Assembly (NCBI RefSeq): GCF_030503595.1
Contig: NZ_CP129966.1
Location: 496,001 to 560,000 of the forward strand
DNA: 64,000 nt
Direction: 5' to 3'
From: Corynebacterium sp. P4-C1
GTDB lineage: Bacteria > Actinomycetota > Actinomycetes > Mycobacteriales > Mycobacteriaceae
Made by a program: the position numbers and the translations under genes. Shown piece by piece: positions 41,827 to 51,308 of the stretch (position 1 is the first letter of the stretch; each line of letters starts with the position of its first letter). The notes beneath the pieces are model-generated. The model was not told the DNA's origin. It did no database searches and was given only the letters and a program-made list of their open reading frames with translations.

Positions 41827-43554
41827 TTAAGCGCGGAAAGCCTCGACGTCGGCGCGGGCCTTGTCGAGCAGCTCCGCCGCGTGCGCGCGCCCGGACGCGG
41901 AATCGTCCATACCCGCCAGCATGCGCGCTAGTTCGTCGACGCGCTCCTCGCCGGACAGTTCACGGACACCGGACGTGACGGTCTCGTCCCCAACGTTCTT
42001 GGACACGTGCAGGTGGTTATCGGCGTACGCGGCGACCTGCGGCAGGTGCGTGACCACAATGACTTGGTTGTTCAGCGCCAAGCGCGCGAGCCGCCGGCCG
42101 ATCTCCACGGCAGCGCGCCCGCCGACACCGGCATCGACCTCGTCGAAGACCAGGGAGGCACCGCCGCGCCGGGCAGAGAGAATTACCTCGAGGGCGAGCA
42201 TGACGCGGGAGAGTTCGCCGCCGGAAGCGCTCGACGCCAGTGGTTGCGGTTCCAGGGCGTCGTTCGGGGCGAGGCGCAGCTCGACGGCATCAGCCCCGTC
42301 GCGGTCGTAGTCCTGCTTGCCGACGTCCACCGTCAGCCGCGCCTTCGGCATCGCCAAGCCGCGCAACTCCCCTGTGACCGCCTCGGCGAGCTTTCCCGCT
42401 GCGGCCGTGCGCGCCTTGGTGAGCTTCGCCGCGCGGGACACCATCGCTTTGTTGGCAGTGGCTACTTCCTTCTTCAGCTTTTCCAGTGCTTCGGCCGAGG
42501 TGTCGATCGATTCCAGGCGCGCCTGTGCTCTATCCCGCCACTTCAGCACACCGGCGATATCCGGGGCATATTTGCGCGTCAGGTTTTTGAGTTCCTGTTG
42601 GCGTTGCAAGAGGCGCTCGAGTTCCTCCGGGTCGCTAGGCAGCTCCGACAGGTACATTCCCAGCTCCCCCGACACGTCCGACAGCACTGAGGCGACATCG
42701 TTCAACTGCCCTCCGAGTGCGCGGAGCTGCTCGTCGCTGGATCCGCTCAGCGCGCTAGCGGCGCGGCCGACGAGGTCGGAGGCGGTGTCCTCTTCAGCGG
42801 CGAACTCGCCGATTGCGCCCGCCCCGTCGATCGAGACGATCGCTTCCTGGGCCGCTTCCCGCAGCGCGTCAACGTCCTGCAGGCGGTTGACCGACGCGAC
42901 CAGCTCGGTGTCCTCGCCGACCTCAGGCGCGACCTCGTCGATCTCCGCCACGGCAAAAGTGAGGCGGTCAACTTCCTGGGCGAGCTCGCGGCGCTTGTTC
43001 ACGCGCTCTTCGAGGTCCTTGCTCACCTTCCGCCAGTGCGTGTAGGCCTCCCGGTAGTGCTCCTTCAGCGGCGCGATCTTCGGGTCATAGGAATCCAAGG
43101 CAGCCAGCTGTTCCGCCGGCGACAGCAGGCGCAGTTGGTCGTTCTGCCCGTGAATGGCGAGCAGTTCCCCGGTGAACCGGCTCAGAGTCGCGGCGGGCAC
43201 TGTGCGGCCGCCGAGGTGCGCGCGGGAGCGGCCAGTTGATTTCACGGTGCGGGCCACGAGGTACTCGCCGTTCTCGTCGGCGGCGGCTCCCGCTTCGTCG
43301 AGAAGCTCTGTGACGGCGGCGCGGGCGACGTCGTCAAGCGAATCTGCGTTGAACGCTCCCTCGACTCCCGCCTGCTGCGCGCCCGTGCGTACCTTAGACG
43401 CGTCGGCGCGGCCGCCGGTGAGCAGGCGCAATCCAGTGACGACCATCGTCTTGCCGGCGCCTGTCTCGCCGGTGAGGACGTTGAGGCCGGGGGCGAACTC
43501 GACGTGCGAATGCGGGATGACGCCGAGGTTGTCGATCGAGATTTCTACGAGCAT
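41827..43554 (-). CDS. recN: DNA repair protein RecN
   Basis: SMC-like ATPase that acts early in double-strand-break repair. 575 residues from ATG 43554: Walker A TGETGAGKTMVVTGL (about 29-43), a central coiled coil (about 150-350, ERVNKRRELAQEVDRLTF and QQELKNLTRKYAPDIAG), signature SSASGGELSRVMLAL and Walker B ASLVFDEVDAGVGG, then VTHLPQVAAYA. The N-terminal MLVEISIDNLGVI is the conserved RecN start; the longer frame to 43623 would overlap the NAD kinase gene. The small gap (8 nt) to nadK indicates one operon tlyA-nadK-recN. Confidence 0.95.
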   Translation of the reverse strand: MLVEISIDNLGVIPHSHVEFAPGLNVLTGETGAGKTMVVTGLRLLTGGRADASKVRTGAQQAGVEGAFNADSLDDVARAAVTELLDEAGAAADENGEYLVARTVKSTGRSRAHLGGRTVPAATLSRFTGELLAIHGQNDQLRLLSPAEQLAALDSYDPKIAPLKEHYREAYTHWRKVSKDLEERVNKRRELAQEVDRLTFAVAEIDEVAPEVGEDTELVASVNRLQDVDALREAAQEAIVSIDGAGAIGEFAAEEDTASDLVGRAASALSGSSDEQLRALGGQLNDVASVLSDVSGELGMYLSELPSDPEELERLLQRQQELKNLTRKYAPDIAGVLKWRDRAQARLESIDTSAEALEKLKKEVATANKAMVSRAAKLTKARTAAAGKLAEAVTGELRGLAMPKARLTVDVGKQDYDRDGADAVELRLAPNDALEPQPLASSASGGELSRVMLALEVILSARRGGASLVFDEVDAGVGGRAAVEIGRRLARLALNNQVIVVTHLPQVAAYADNHLHVSKNVGDETVTSGVRELSGEERVDELARMLAGMDDSASGRAHAAELLDKARADVEAFRA

Positions 43555-43562
43555 GCAGACCT

Positions 43563-44567
43563 TCAGCGGCGGGTAACAGAATCCGAGTACGAGTTGTCGT
43601 CTTTGACGACCGGGCCGCGCCACCCGTTGACGGGCAAGTGGAGCTTGCGTACGAGGCGGTCGGTGAACGGGCTATCGTCGAGGCGGACCAGGCGCACCGG
43701 GCGGTGGCCATGCACGACCTCGAGGCGTGACCCCGGCGGCATGTCCACTTCACGCAGACCATCGAGCACCACCTTGCCGTGAGTGGTGGTGATGAGCGAC
43801 TCCACGGCCACCGTCGACGTCGGCGCGACGACCAGCGGGGTGGTGAACAGCGCGTGCGCGTTATTGGGCACCACCAAAATGGCGTCGAGCTCCGGCCACA
43901 GAATCGGGCCGCCGGCTGAGAACGCGTAGGCGGTGGAACCCGTCGGGGTGGAAATGAGCACGCCGTCGCAGCCGAACGAGCTCACCGGCCGGAAGTCGAC
44001 CTCCAGGATCGCGTCTAGCACGCCCCGGCGGTCGAGGTTTTCCAGGCTGGCCTCGTTGAGCGCCCAGCTCTCCCCCACGAGGCCGTTGTTGGAGTCGTGC
44101 ACGGTGATGTCGATCGTCATGCGGTCCACCACACGGTAGTTGCGGTCGATCACGCGGCGGATCGCCGTTTCCAGGCTGTCTTCCTCCCACTCGGCGAGGA
44201 AGCCGATGTGGCCCAAGTTGATGCCCAGTACCGGCACGTCCTGCTCGCGGGCCATACCGGCGGCGCCGAGGAATGTGCCGTCGCCGCCGAGCACGAGAAC
44301 GAGCTCGCACCCTTTCGCCGCCTCCGGACCGGGGTCGACAGTGTCGAGGCCCGCGAGCGACGGGTAATTGTCCGTGAACGGCACATCGCGGTCGCCGAGC
44401 AAGCGCACCGTGAGACCTGCCTCCAACAGCAGTTCCGTGGCACGGGCGGCTGAGGCGATGTTCCCCTCGCGGCGGGTGTGGGGGACGAGAAGGACGAGGC
44501 GGTCGCTGTTGTCTACGGCGCCGCCCACCGCGGCACCGCCCGCGTTGTGGTCAACGTCTGCGGCCAT
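43563..44567 (-). CDS. nadK: NAD kinase
   Basis: ATP- or polyphosphate-dependent NAD kinase (PpnK) of 334 residues, producing NADP. The GGDGT motif is LVLGGDGTFLGAA (about 92-104), NLGHIGFLAEWE and the glycine-rich SFGCDGVLISTPTGSTAYAFS complete the conserved NAD-kinase core. The C-terminal tail of about 30 residues is extra. The start ATG overlaps the tlyA stop by one nucleotide (TGATG). Confidence 0.94.
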   Translation of the reverse strand: MAADVDHNAGGAAVGGAVDNSDRLVLLVPHTRREGNIASAARATELLLEAGLTVRLLGDRDVPFTDNYPSLAGLDTVDPGPEAAKGCELVLVLGGDGTFLGAAGMAREQDVPVLGINLGHIGFLAEWEEDSLETAIRRVIDRNYRVVDRMTIDITVHDSNNGLVGESWALNEASLENLDRRGVLDAILEVDFRPVSSFGCDGVLISTPTGSTAYAFSAGGPILWPELDAILVVPNNAHALFTTPLVVAPTSTVAVESLITTTHGKVVLDGLREVDMPPGSRLEVVHGHRPVRLVRLDDSPFTDRLVRKLHLPVNGWRGPVVKDDNSYSDSVTRR

Positions 44568-45394
44568 CAGTTCTCCGGTCCTTCCTCTACCGCCCGGTGA
44601 ATCATCCGGGCTAGTTCATCGTCGCTCGGGGCGCTTGCGCCACCGTCGCGGACGAGCCATAGGAAGTATTCTACGTTTCCGCTCGGGCCGGGAAGCGGAG
44701 ATGCGGTCGCGGCCCTGCAACTCAAGCCGAGCTCGAGGGCTTTTCGCGCAACGTCGAGAGTGACTTCCCCGCGCAATTCCGCCGACCGGACCACGCCGCC
44801 GCTGCCGAGTCGGTCTTTTCCTACCTCGAACTGCGGCTTGACCATCGGCAGCAGGTCCGCACCGTCCGACATGCATTCGGCGATCGCTGGAAGCACCAGT
44901 TCAAGCGAGATGAACGAAAGGTCCCCCACCATAAGCTCCGCGGTCCCGCCCATCATTTCCGGGCTCAGATGACGGATGTTGGTGCGGTCGAGTACGTTCA
45001 CGCGGTCGTCGTTTTGCAGGCGCCACACGAGCTGCCCGTACCCCACGTCCACGGCGACGACCTCGCGAGCACCGCGGCGCAGCAGCACATCGGTGAAACC
45101 GCCTGTCGACGCACCGGCGTCCAGAGCGCGCTTTCCTTGAACGCTCAAGCCCAGCGGTTCGAACGCTTCGAGAGCGCCGAGCAGCTTGTGGGCGCCGCGG
45201 GACGCCCAGTCATCGGCATCCGCTTTGGCGACCTTGATGGACACGTCGGGTTCCACGATCGTCGCGGGTTTCGTGGCCACGAACCCGCCGACTTCCACGC
45301 GGCCTGCTTTGATCCACTCGACGGCCTGCTCGCGGGACCGCGCGATTTTGCGGCGCACGAGTTCCGCATCGAGTCGTCTTCTAGCTGGTGGCAT
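44567..45394 (-). CDS. tlyA: TlyA, 2'-O-ribose rRNA methyltransferase / hemolysin family
   Basis: A 275-residue protein with N-terminal S4 RNA-binding domain (RRRLDAELVRRKIARSREQA, about 5-60) and an FtsJ-like methyltransferase domain (about 80-260; ALDAGASTGGFTDVLLRRGA as SAM motif I, VGDLSFISLELVLP). The mycobacterial orthologue methylates 16S C1409 and 23S C1920, giving capreomycin sensitivity. The linker has DWASRGAHKLLGAL, the family's conserved junction. Position upstream of nadK and recN is conserved. Confidence 0.93.
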   Translation of the reverse strand: MPPARRRLDAELVRRKIARSREQAVEWIKAGRVEVGGFVATKPATIVEPDVSIKVAKADADDWASRGAHKLLGALEAFEPLGLSVQGKRALDAGASTGGFTDVLLRRGAREVVAVDVGYGQLVWRLQNDDRVNVLDRTNIRHLSPEMMGGTAELMVGDLSFISLELVLPAIAECMSDGADLLPMVKPQFEVGKDRLGSGGVVRSAELRGEVTLDVARKALELGLSCRAATASPLPGPSGNVEYFLWLVRDGGASAPSDDELARMIHRAVEEGPEN

Positions 45395-45397
45395 GAT

Positions 45398-45589
45398 CTA
45401 CTCCCCGTCCTGCAGCGCGGCGGCGAGGACACCGTAGGCCGCCTCAAAGCGCGTCAACTCGGCGCCAAGTTCGTCCCCGGTTTCCTGCGGCTCAGCCGCC
45501 AGCGCGGCAGCGTACTGCTCATTGAGCGCGTCGACGCTGAGCGACGGCATTCTCGGGTCGTGCGGTTTCGGGGCCTGTGCCATGCGCAT
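45398..45589 (-). CDS. Small conserved protein between HAD phosphatase and tlyA (Rv1693-like)
   Basis: A 63-residue acidic protein. Its ATG 45589 overlaps the HAD stop as TGATG, so translation is coupled; a second in-frame ATG is at 45583. Sequence PSLSVDALNEQYAAALA and ELTRFEAAYGVLAAALQDG suggests two amphipathic helices. Mycobacterium has an equally small gene (Rv1693) at this place. Function unknown. Confidence 0.78.
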   Translation of the reverse strand: MRMAQAPKPHDPRMPSLSVDALNEQYAAALAAEPQETGDELGAELTRFEAAYGVLAAALQDGE

Positions 45590-46599
45590 CACCACCACGC
45601 CTGGGTCGCGGCACGTGCCGCATCAGAGACCGGCTTGACGACGGCTGGACCGCCCTGCCCCGCACCCGCATCCGAATCAGCCCACGCCACAGCGAGAACT
45701 GTACGGAGAGCCTGCAGCGGTGTTCCCGCCTCGTCCCCACCGTCCAGGATGATCTCTTCGCCGTCGCGGGTAGCAGTGAAGCCACCTTGCTGGGCGGGGC
45801 AGAGAGTTGAGGGATCGACGTCGTCGACAAGCACGCCCAGGTCTTCAGCGATGAACGTCGGGCGCTGCTCCGGCGGCGCCGCGATGAGAGCCAGCGGGCC
45901 GGACACTCCTGTGAGCACGTGCAGGACGTCCATCTTAGCCGCGACGCCGCCCGCAATATCGGTGTCGAGGCGGTCGCCCACCACCAATGGACGCTTCGCG
46001 CCGAGATTCTTCGCGGCCAAATCGAACATTGCAGGTTCTGGTTTACCTGCGGCCTGCGGAACAACCCCTGTGGCACTCGTGACAGCGGCGACCATGGAGC
46101 CGTTTCCGACCATGAAGCCACGGTCCATCGGCAACGTGGTGTCCAGATTGCTGGCGATGTACCTGGCACCCTGGCGGATCGCGAGCGCCGCTTCCGAAAG
46201 CTGCTTCCACCCGTTGTCCGGAGAATGCCCGTGCACGACAGCGACCGGCATGTCGTCGGCGGAAAACACAGGTTCAAACCCGGCGGCGCGAACCAGCTCA
46301 ACGAACGATGGCGCACCGACCACGAGAATCTTCTCCCCCGGGCGCGCGTACTGCGCAGCGAGCAGAACGGCCGCCTGCGCCGACGTCATCACGGCAGACG
46401 GTTCGGTGGCGAGCCCCATTCCGCTGAGCTTTGCCGCCACGTCCGCCGGGGCTTTGGACGCGTTATTGGTCACGAATGCGGCGGCGATGCCCTGCTTCTT
46501 GGCCGCCGAGACAGCCTCCACCGCGTTCGGGATAGCGGTGTCTCCGGCCCAGACGGTGCCGTCGAGGTCGAGCAGTAAAGCGTCGTAACGTGCGGACAT
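45589..46599 (-). CDS. HAD-superfamily phosphatase (NagD-type, Rv1692-like)
   Basis: HAD phosphatase of 336 residues from ATG 46599. Motif I is LLLDLDGTVWAGD with nucleophile DLDGT, motif II is FVTNNAS, and VVGDRLDTDIAGGVAAKMD is motif IV; the C2 cap lies between. The family member Rv1692 was reported to dephosphorylate glycerol 3-phosphate arising from lipid recycling; the substrate here is inferred from synteny. The final 70 residues form an extra C-terminal domain, as in mycobacterial members. The frame reaches 46659, which would overlap the TPR gene. Confidence 0.87.
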   Translation of the reverse strand: MSARYDALLLDLDGTVWAGDTAIPNAVEAVSAAKKQGIAAAFVTNNASKAPADVAAKLSGMGLATEPSAVMTSAQAAVLLAAQYARPGEKILVVGAPSFVELVRAAGFEPVFSADDMPVAVVHGHSPDNGWKQLSEAALAIRQGARYIASNLDTTLPMDRGFMVGNGSMVAAVTSATGVVPQAAGKPEPAMFDLAAKNLGAKRPLVVGDRLDTDIAGGVAAKMDVLHVLTGVSGPLALIAAPPEQRPTFIAEDLGVLVDDVDPSTLCPAQQGGFTATRDGEEIILDGGDEAGTPLQALRTVLAVAWADSDAGAGQGGPAVVKPVSDAARAATQAWW

Positions 46600-46627
46600 G
46601 CCCACAGCGGACCTCCCCCTTCGCTTC

Positions 46628-47500
46628 CTAGTTGAGTTCTTTGAGTCGCTCGGCGGCATCGGTCAGGTTATCCGAATCGGTTTTCGCCACCTTCTCGAAC
46701 CACTGCTTCGCCTCACCGGTGCGATCGACTTGGGCGAGCGCATCGGCGTACGCGTAGGCGAGGCGGAGGTGCTCGAAGCTGTCGATCTTCATCGACGGGT
46801 TGAGCTGCTGCAGCGTCGCCAAAGCGGACTCATGCTGCCCCATGTCGTGCCGGGCGCCGGCCATGACGATGGCGAGCTCGATCTTGGAGTCGTCGTCGAG
46901 CTCGCGCGCCTCTGGGCTGCGCCCGATCTCGAGTGCCTTTTCGGGACGGCCGAGACCGCGCTCCGCGTCGGCCATCACGGCGAGCAGACCCGGCCCGCCG
47001 CTCATGCGGCGCGCGGCGCGCAACTCCGAGAGGGCTTCCTTCCACTCCCCCGCGTGGTACGCGGCGATGCCTGCGGCTTCGCGCACGACGCCAACACGGC
47101 CGGCACGGTTCTTTGCCGCGCGGGCGTGGCTCAGCGCGAGCTTCGGGTCGTCGGCCATCCACGTCGCCGCCATGATCATGTGCTTGGCCACACGGTCCGC
47201 ATTGTCCTTGGACAGCACGCGCAAATCCTGCAGCACAGACGGATCGAGGTCGGCGACGTCGATGTCGTCGGGGATCGACGGCTCATTGTCTTTCATAGCC
47301 ATGCGGTCTTCGCGGAAACCCTGACGGTATGGGTTGGAGCGGTCGTGGCGGACCTTCTTCTCGTCGCGCCAGTCACCGCCGCCGCGCCGGTCGTTGCCCC
47401 GGCGCTGATCACGGTTTCCGCGGTTGCCGCCCCTGCGGTCGTCGTCGCGGCCGCGACCGCGGCGCTGGTTGTGGTTGTGGTTGCGGTTGTCGTAGCTCAT
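46628..47500 (-). CDS. Tetratricopeptide-repeat protein with RGG/Asn-rich N-terminus (Rv1691-like)
   Basis: A 290-residue protein. The first 50 residues are a disordered, strongly basic RGG-like segment (NQRRGRGRDDDRRGG, GNDRRGGGDWRDEKK). About 70-285 are helical TPR-like repeats with AAYHAGEWKEALSELRAARR, GLGRPEKALEIGRSPEAREL, ARHDMGQHESALATLQQL and AQVDRTGEAKQWFEKVAKTD. The gene lies between tyrS and the HAD phosphatase as in Mycobacterium. The tail resembles RNA-binding RGG regions; partners unknown. Confidence 0.85.
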   Translation of the reverse strand: MSYDNRNHNHNQRRGRGRDDDRRGGNRGNRDQRRGNDRRGGGDWRDEKKVRHDRSNPYRQGFREDRMAMKDNEPSIPDDIDVADLDPSVLQDLRVLSKDNADRVAKHMIMAATWMADDPKLALSHARAAKNRAGRVGVVREAAGIAAYHAGEWKEALSELRAARRMSGGPGLLAVMADAERGLGRPEKALEIGRSPEARELDDDSKIELAIVMAGARHDMGQHESALATLQQLNPSMKIDSFEHLRLAYAYADALAQVDRTGEAKQWFEKVAKTDSDNLTDAAERLKELN

Positions 47501-47536
47501 GCGTTCCACGTTCTCCCTGTCGGCTGCCCCGGTGTC

Positions 47537-48811
47537 CTAGTCGGCGATCTTCACGCCGGCGAAATTCTTCTTGCCGCGGCGCAGCACGATCCACTGGCCG
47601 TGAAGCAGGTCATCGGGGCCCGGCTCCCAGTCCTCGGACTCGACGCGCGCGTTGTTCACGTAAGCGCCACCTTCCTTGATAGCGCGGCGCGCGGCTCCCT
47701 TCGAGTCGACGAGACCCGTGCCCACCAAGAGATCCACGATGGTGCGCGGTTGACCAGGCTCGACCGTGAAGACATCGGTCTCGGAGACAGCGGCCGCTAG
47801 CGTCGGCTCGTCCAGATCGGAGAGCTCCGCACGCCCGAAGAGGGCCTGGGAGGCGAGCTCGACTGCCTTGGTGGCCTCCGGGCCGTGGACGAGGTCCGTC
47901 ATTTCGCGGGCCAGTCGCTTCTGTGCCTCGCGCTTGAACGGGCGCTCTGCGACCTCGGTCTCCAGCTCGTCCAGCTCCTCCTTGGTCAGGAAGGTAAACC
48001 ACCGCAGGTAGCGGATCACATCGGCGTCGGCCGTGTTGACGAAGTACTGGTACCAGCGGTACGGACTGGTCATCTCCGGGTCGAGCCACAGGGAGCCGCC
48101 GCCGGTGGATTTACCGAATTTCTTGCCCTCCGAGTCAGTCACCAGCGGAACGGTCAGGGCGTGCACGGACTCACCGTCCATGCGACGGTTCAAGTCCACA
48201 CCTGCGACGAGGTTGCCCCACTGGTCCGAGCCGCCGACCTGCAGCGTGCAGTCGAGGCGTCGGCGCAGCTGCACAAAGTCGTTGGCCTGCAGGAGCATGT
48301 AGGAGAACTCGGTGTAGGAGATGCCGTCGTTGTCGAGGCGGCGCTTCACTGTCTCACGGGACAGCATGGTCGCCAGGGAGAAGTGCTTGCCCACATCGCG
48401 CAAGAAGTCGACGACGGTCATCTCGTTGATCCACTCCGCGTTGTTCGCCAGGATGGCGGCGTTCTCGCCTTCGAAGTTGACGAAACGCTTGAGCTGTCCG
48501 GAGATTCGCTCCGCCCAGTCGCAGACCGTGTCGGCGGAGTTCATGGTGCGCTCACCTACATCGCGGGGATCGCCGATCATGCCGGTAGCGCCGCCTGCCA
48601 GCACGATCGGACGGTGACCGGCCTCCTGGAAACGGCGCAGCATCAGAAGAGGAACGAGGTGCCCCGCGTGCAGCGACGGGCCCGTCGGATCGAAGCCGGC
48701 GTACAGCGTGATCGGGTTCTTCGTCACCTCTTTGAGTGCGTCCAGATCGGTGGACTGGTTGATCAGTCCACGCCACTGCAGTTCGTCGATGATCGTTGCG
48801 CTGTCAGCCAT
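47537..48811 (-). CDS. tyrS: Tyrosyl-tRNA synthetase
   Basis: Class I aminoacyl-tRNA synthetase, 424 residues. [20 protein letters not shown] contains the HIGH variant HAGH (about 45-48), [14 protein letters not shown] carries the KMSKS variant KFGKS (about 231-235), and a C-terminal S4-like domain ends the protein ([20 protein letters not shown]). KTDLA-type and QANDFVQL sequences belong to the tyrosine-binding site. No T-box is visible in the 73-nt leader. Confidence 0.96.
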   Translation of the reverse strand: MADSATIIDELQWRGLINQSTDLDALKEVTKNPITLYAGFDPTGPSLHAGHLVPLLMLRRFQEAGHRPIVLAGGATGMIGDPRDVGERTMNSADTVCDWAERISGQLKRFVNFEGENAAILANNAEWINEMTVVDFLRDVGKHFSLATMLSRETVKRRLDNDGISYTEFSYMLLQANDFVQLRRRLDCTLQVGGSDQWGNLVAGVDLNRRMDGESVHALTVPLVTDSEGKKFGKSTGGGSLWLDPEMTSPYRWYQYFVNTADADVIRYLRWFTFLTKEELDELETEVAERPFKREAQKRLAREMTDLVHGPEATKAVELASQALFGRAELSDLDEPTLAAAVSETDVFTVEPGQPRTIVDLLVGTGLVDSKGAARRAIKEGGAYVNNARVESEDWEPGPDDLLHGQWIVLRRGKKNFAGVKIAD

Positions 48812-48884
48812 AAAGCAGTTCTTTCAAGCCTCGTTCACTAAAGGTGGGTGTTCACTATTCGAGTTGGTCAGCCGTTAAGACAGG

Positions 48885-49079
48885 CTAGGCGCCGCCGGGA
48901 TACGGCTGCGCTTCGTCGATAAGCAGAACCGGGATTCCGTCGTCGATGCGGTACGCGACACCGAGCCGGCGGTTGACCAGCAATTGCTCGTCGTGGAGGT
49001 ATTCCAGCGGTCCCTTGTCCTGCGGGCACGCGAGAATATCCAGAAGTTGCGGGTCAAGCGTCGGTGTGTCGGCCGTCAT
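48885..49079 (-). CDS. Trm112-family protein
   Basis: Small protein of 64 residues with DPQLLDILACPQDKGPL and GVAYRIDDGIPVLLIDEA, the Trm112/UPF0434 pattern. The second Cys pair typical for zinc binding is absent: only one Cys is present. Trm112 proteins activate methyltransferases in other organisms; in corynebacteria no partner is established. A TACGAT element 8 nt before ATG 49079 suggests leaderless initiation. One iterated word (48914-48924) encodes LLIDE. Confidence 0.85.
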   Translation of the reverse strand: MTADTPTLDPQLLDILACPQDKGPLEYLHDEQLLVNRRLGVAYRIDDGIPVLLIDEAQPYPGGA

Positions 49080-49099
49080 GGTCGTTCATCGTACCTTGT

Positions 49100-49738
49100 T
49101 CAGGTGTCGTCCAGCCCAGGCAGGTCGCCGAAGGCTTCCCGCAGCGTTCGTGCCTGTGAATCCATCGCACGCAGATTCTGGTCGAGGATTCCCTGCTTCA
49201 CCTTCTCCGCGGCCGATGTGAGCGTGCCCAACGACCCGGTCATGACTTCCGCCGCCTCCGGACTGCGGAACTGCGGGGCGTCGACGTAGGTGTTGACCAC
49301 CTCCGGCAGGTAGATGTTCACGATGTTCCAGATGGTCTGCTGGTGCTGCGGCGCGGAATCGAGGTCGTCCCAGTGAGCGAGCACGAAGCGCAAGCTCTCT
49401 TCCATTTCGCGCGCCTGAATCGACACTTTCTGCGGTGGGCGTGCCCGCTGCAACGGTGCCAGCACATCGGTCAGGTTGTTGTTCAGCTCCACCGGCGCCG
49501 GCAGCATCTCCTGCGGCTTCTGGGCCAGTTCCTTGTGCTCCGGCGACGGTGTCAGGGCGACTCCCGCTCCCCAGGCGGCGAGTGCCGCGACCGGCCACAA
49601 GAATCCGATCCCGACGACCAGGTGGACCACGATGACGAGCACCGCGAGGATCATGCCCACCAAGTTCTTGCGGGAAGTGAAGAAGGAGCCGCTCCCGTCG
49701 TCGTCGGGAGCCGCGTGTTTGGGGTTACTGGTAGCCAC
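49100..49738 (-). CDS. XpaC-like membrane protein, third gene of the SBP-VWA operon
   Basis: A 212-residue protein from GTG 49738, which overlaps the end of the SBP-VWA gene by 14 nt. After a polar N-terminus come two closely spaced hydrophobic segments (NLVGMILAVLVIVVHLVVGI and GFLWPVAALAAWGAGVAL, about 29-65), then a helical C-terminal domain. The pattern IWNIVNIYLPEVVNTYV followed by SLGTLTSAAEKVKQGILDQN resembles the C-terminal domain of XpaC/YceG-type proteins that accompany TelA in Gram-positive stress operons. That similarity is from memory of the pattern. Function unknown; membrane role coupled to the two upstream binding-protein-like products. Confidence 0.68.
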   Translation of the reverse strand: MATSNPKHAAPDDDGSGSFFTSRKNLVGMILAVLVIVVHLVVGIGFLWPVAALAAWGAGVALTPSPEHKELAQKPQEMLPAPVELNNNLTDVLAPLQRARPPQKVSIQAREMEESLRFVLAHWDDLDSAPQHQQTIWNIVNIYLPEVVNTYVDAPQFRSPEAAEVMTGSLGTLTSAAEKVKQGILDQNLRAMDSQARTLREAFGDLPGLDDT

Positions 49739-51308
49739 GGATCTCCTTGAACGCTTCGTCGAGATCGCCGTCGAGCGCATCGAAAACTGCGCCACCGGTC
49801 AGTTCGGCAACCTCCTCCATTTCTGCGGCGTTGGATTCACCGTAGAGGATGACGAAGACGGGGATACTCCCCTTCCCCTTTGTCGCGGCGGCGTAATCCT
49901 CCTTGAACACGTTCAGGTCGCGCCCGGCGGTGACAGCGCCGTCGCTGAGCAGAACGATCGAACTGATTCCGGCGTTCGGATCCGCTTTCTCGGTGACACC
50001 GATCAGCGTGTCGTAGATATTGGTCTTGCCGCCCGCTGAGAGGTTGTCGATGTAGCTCTGGAACTTCTGGTTCGCCTCCGGATCCGATCTATTGAAGGTG
50101 CCGGAAACCGGCAGGTGCGGTTCGCTGGAGAAAGACTGGAAGCTCACCTGCTCCCCATCACGCAGCGCCACATTGCCGGTGTCCGTGGAGGCTGAACCGT
50201 CGACGAACGAAGTCATGATCTGTTTCAGCGAATCCAACCGCTCACCCTGCATCGACCCGGACGTGTCCAGCACGAAGGTGGTCGCGCCACGTTTACGGAA
50301 CTCGTTGTTGTACCGATCCACCAAGGCGTTGACGGTGCCGTAGCTGGCAGGGAACGGCAGCTCGATGACAGTCTGCCCGCTCAGTTCTCCGGGCAGGTTG
50401 TCGACACCGCCGACCGGGCGGCGGAACGAGTCGGCGATCTCCTGCTGGTGGCCGAGCATCCAATCCGCCAAGGCTTTGACGTTCTCTGACGCGTCCCCGT
50501 GGGCGGGCTCCGCCAAGGTGGACAGCGGGTAGTCGGCGGAAATCACGCCGTCGGCGGGGACGATGACCTCAATGGCCGCTCCCTGGCCCCGCATCTGGTG
50601 CAAGGTCGATTCGTAATTGACGATGGCGTCGGCCTTTTCTGGGTCGTCTTGGAAGGCCTCGGCGAGCCAGCCGGAGGAACCGGAGACCATCGACTGCGCT
50701 TGGAAGAGTTCGTGCAGGCGCGGGCCGACTTTCTCGATGTCCCCGTCCGTCAACGCCGAGCCAGTGTCTGCCATCGCTGTCGCAACAGAGACGAGCGCGG
50801 AAAAGCCTGAGTTGGACGCGGAAGGATCGGTCGTGCCGAAGGTGAATTTTCCTTCGCGTGCTGCGTCGGCGAATTCGCCCCACGTTGGCTGCTTGGTGTC
50901 CCAGCCGAGCTCGCGCGCCTTCGCCTCCTGCACGCCGAAGGCGACGGGGCTGGTGGCGATCTTTGTCTCGTCGTCGAGCTTGCCGCGGGCACCGATCAGG
51001 TCGACGTAGCGGTTCGTGGCCAGCCAGGTCGCGTCAATCTGGTTATCCAGCTTCCCGTGCTTCAGGTCCTGGGAGTTCTGCAGAGTTCCGCCGGGAAATT
51101 CCAGGGTGATCGGAAAACCGAGTTCCTTCGAGGCCTGTTCGACGAGCGGTTCCAAATCCTTGAGTTCGGTGGCCGCCATGATGTTCAGGCCGCCGCTGTC
51201 ACTCGACCCGCCCCCGTTTCCGTTGCCGCCGGTACCACCGTTGCCCCCGCACGCGGTGAGTGCCGCGCCGGTCAACAGCGTGACCAGCAGTGCTAGTAGT
51301 CTCCTCAT
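49725..51308 (-). CDS. Lipoprotein with substrate-binding domain fused to a VWA domain
   Basis: A 527-residue surface lipoprotein. Signal peptide with lipobox LTAC (Cys20), Gly/Ser-rich linker, then a solute-binding-protein-like domain (about 45-330; LNIMAATELKDLEPLVEQAS, SPVAFGVQEAKAREL, FTFGTTDPSASNSGFSAL), and a von Willebrand A domain (about 340-525) with an intact MIDAS: VLDTSGSMQGERLDS, TNIYDTL and SIVLLSDG. The architecture is known in databases as substrate-binding and VWA-domain protein, without assigned function. ATG 51308 overlaps the upstream gene stop by 4 nt. Probably a ligand-triggered adhesion or assembly component; inference only. Confidence 0.84.
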   Translation of the reverse strand: MRRLLALLVTLLTGAALTACGGNGGTGGNGNGGGSSDSGGLNIMAATELKDLEPLVEQASKELGFPITLEFPGGTLQNSQDLKHGKLDNQIDATWLATNRYVDLIGARGKLDDETKIATSPVAFGVQEAKARELGWDTKQPTWGEFADAAREGKFTFGTTDPSASNSGFSALVSVATAMADTGSALTDGDIEKVGPRLHELFQAQSMVSGSSGWLAEAFQDDPEKADAIVNYESTLHQMRGQGAAIEVIVPADGVISADYPLSTLAEPAHGDASENVKALADWMLGHQQEIADSFRRPVGGVDNLPGELSGQTVIELPFPASYGTVNALVDRYNNEFRKRGATTFVLDTSGSMQGERLDSLKQIMTSFVDGSASTDTGNVALRDGEQVSFQSFSSEPHLPVSGTFNRSDPEANQKFQSYIDNLSAGGKTNIYDTLIGVTEKADPNAGISSIVLLSDGAVTAGRDLNVFKEDYAAATKGKGSIPVFVILYGESNAAEMEEVAELTGGAVFDALDGDLDEAFKEIRGYQ

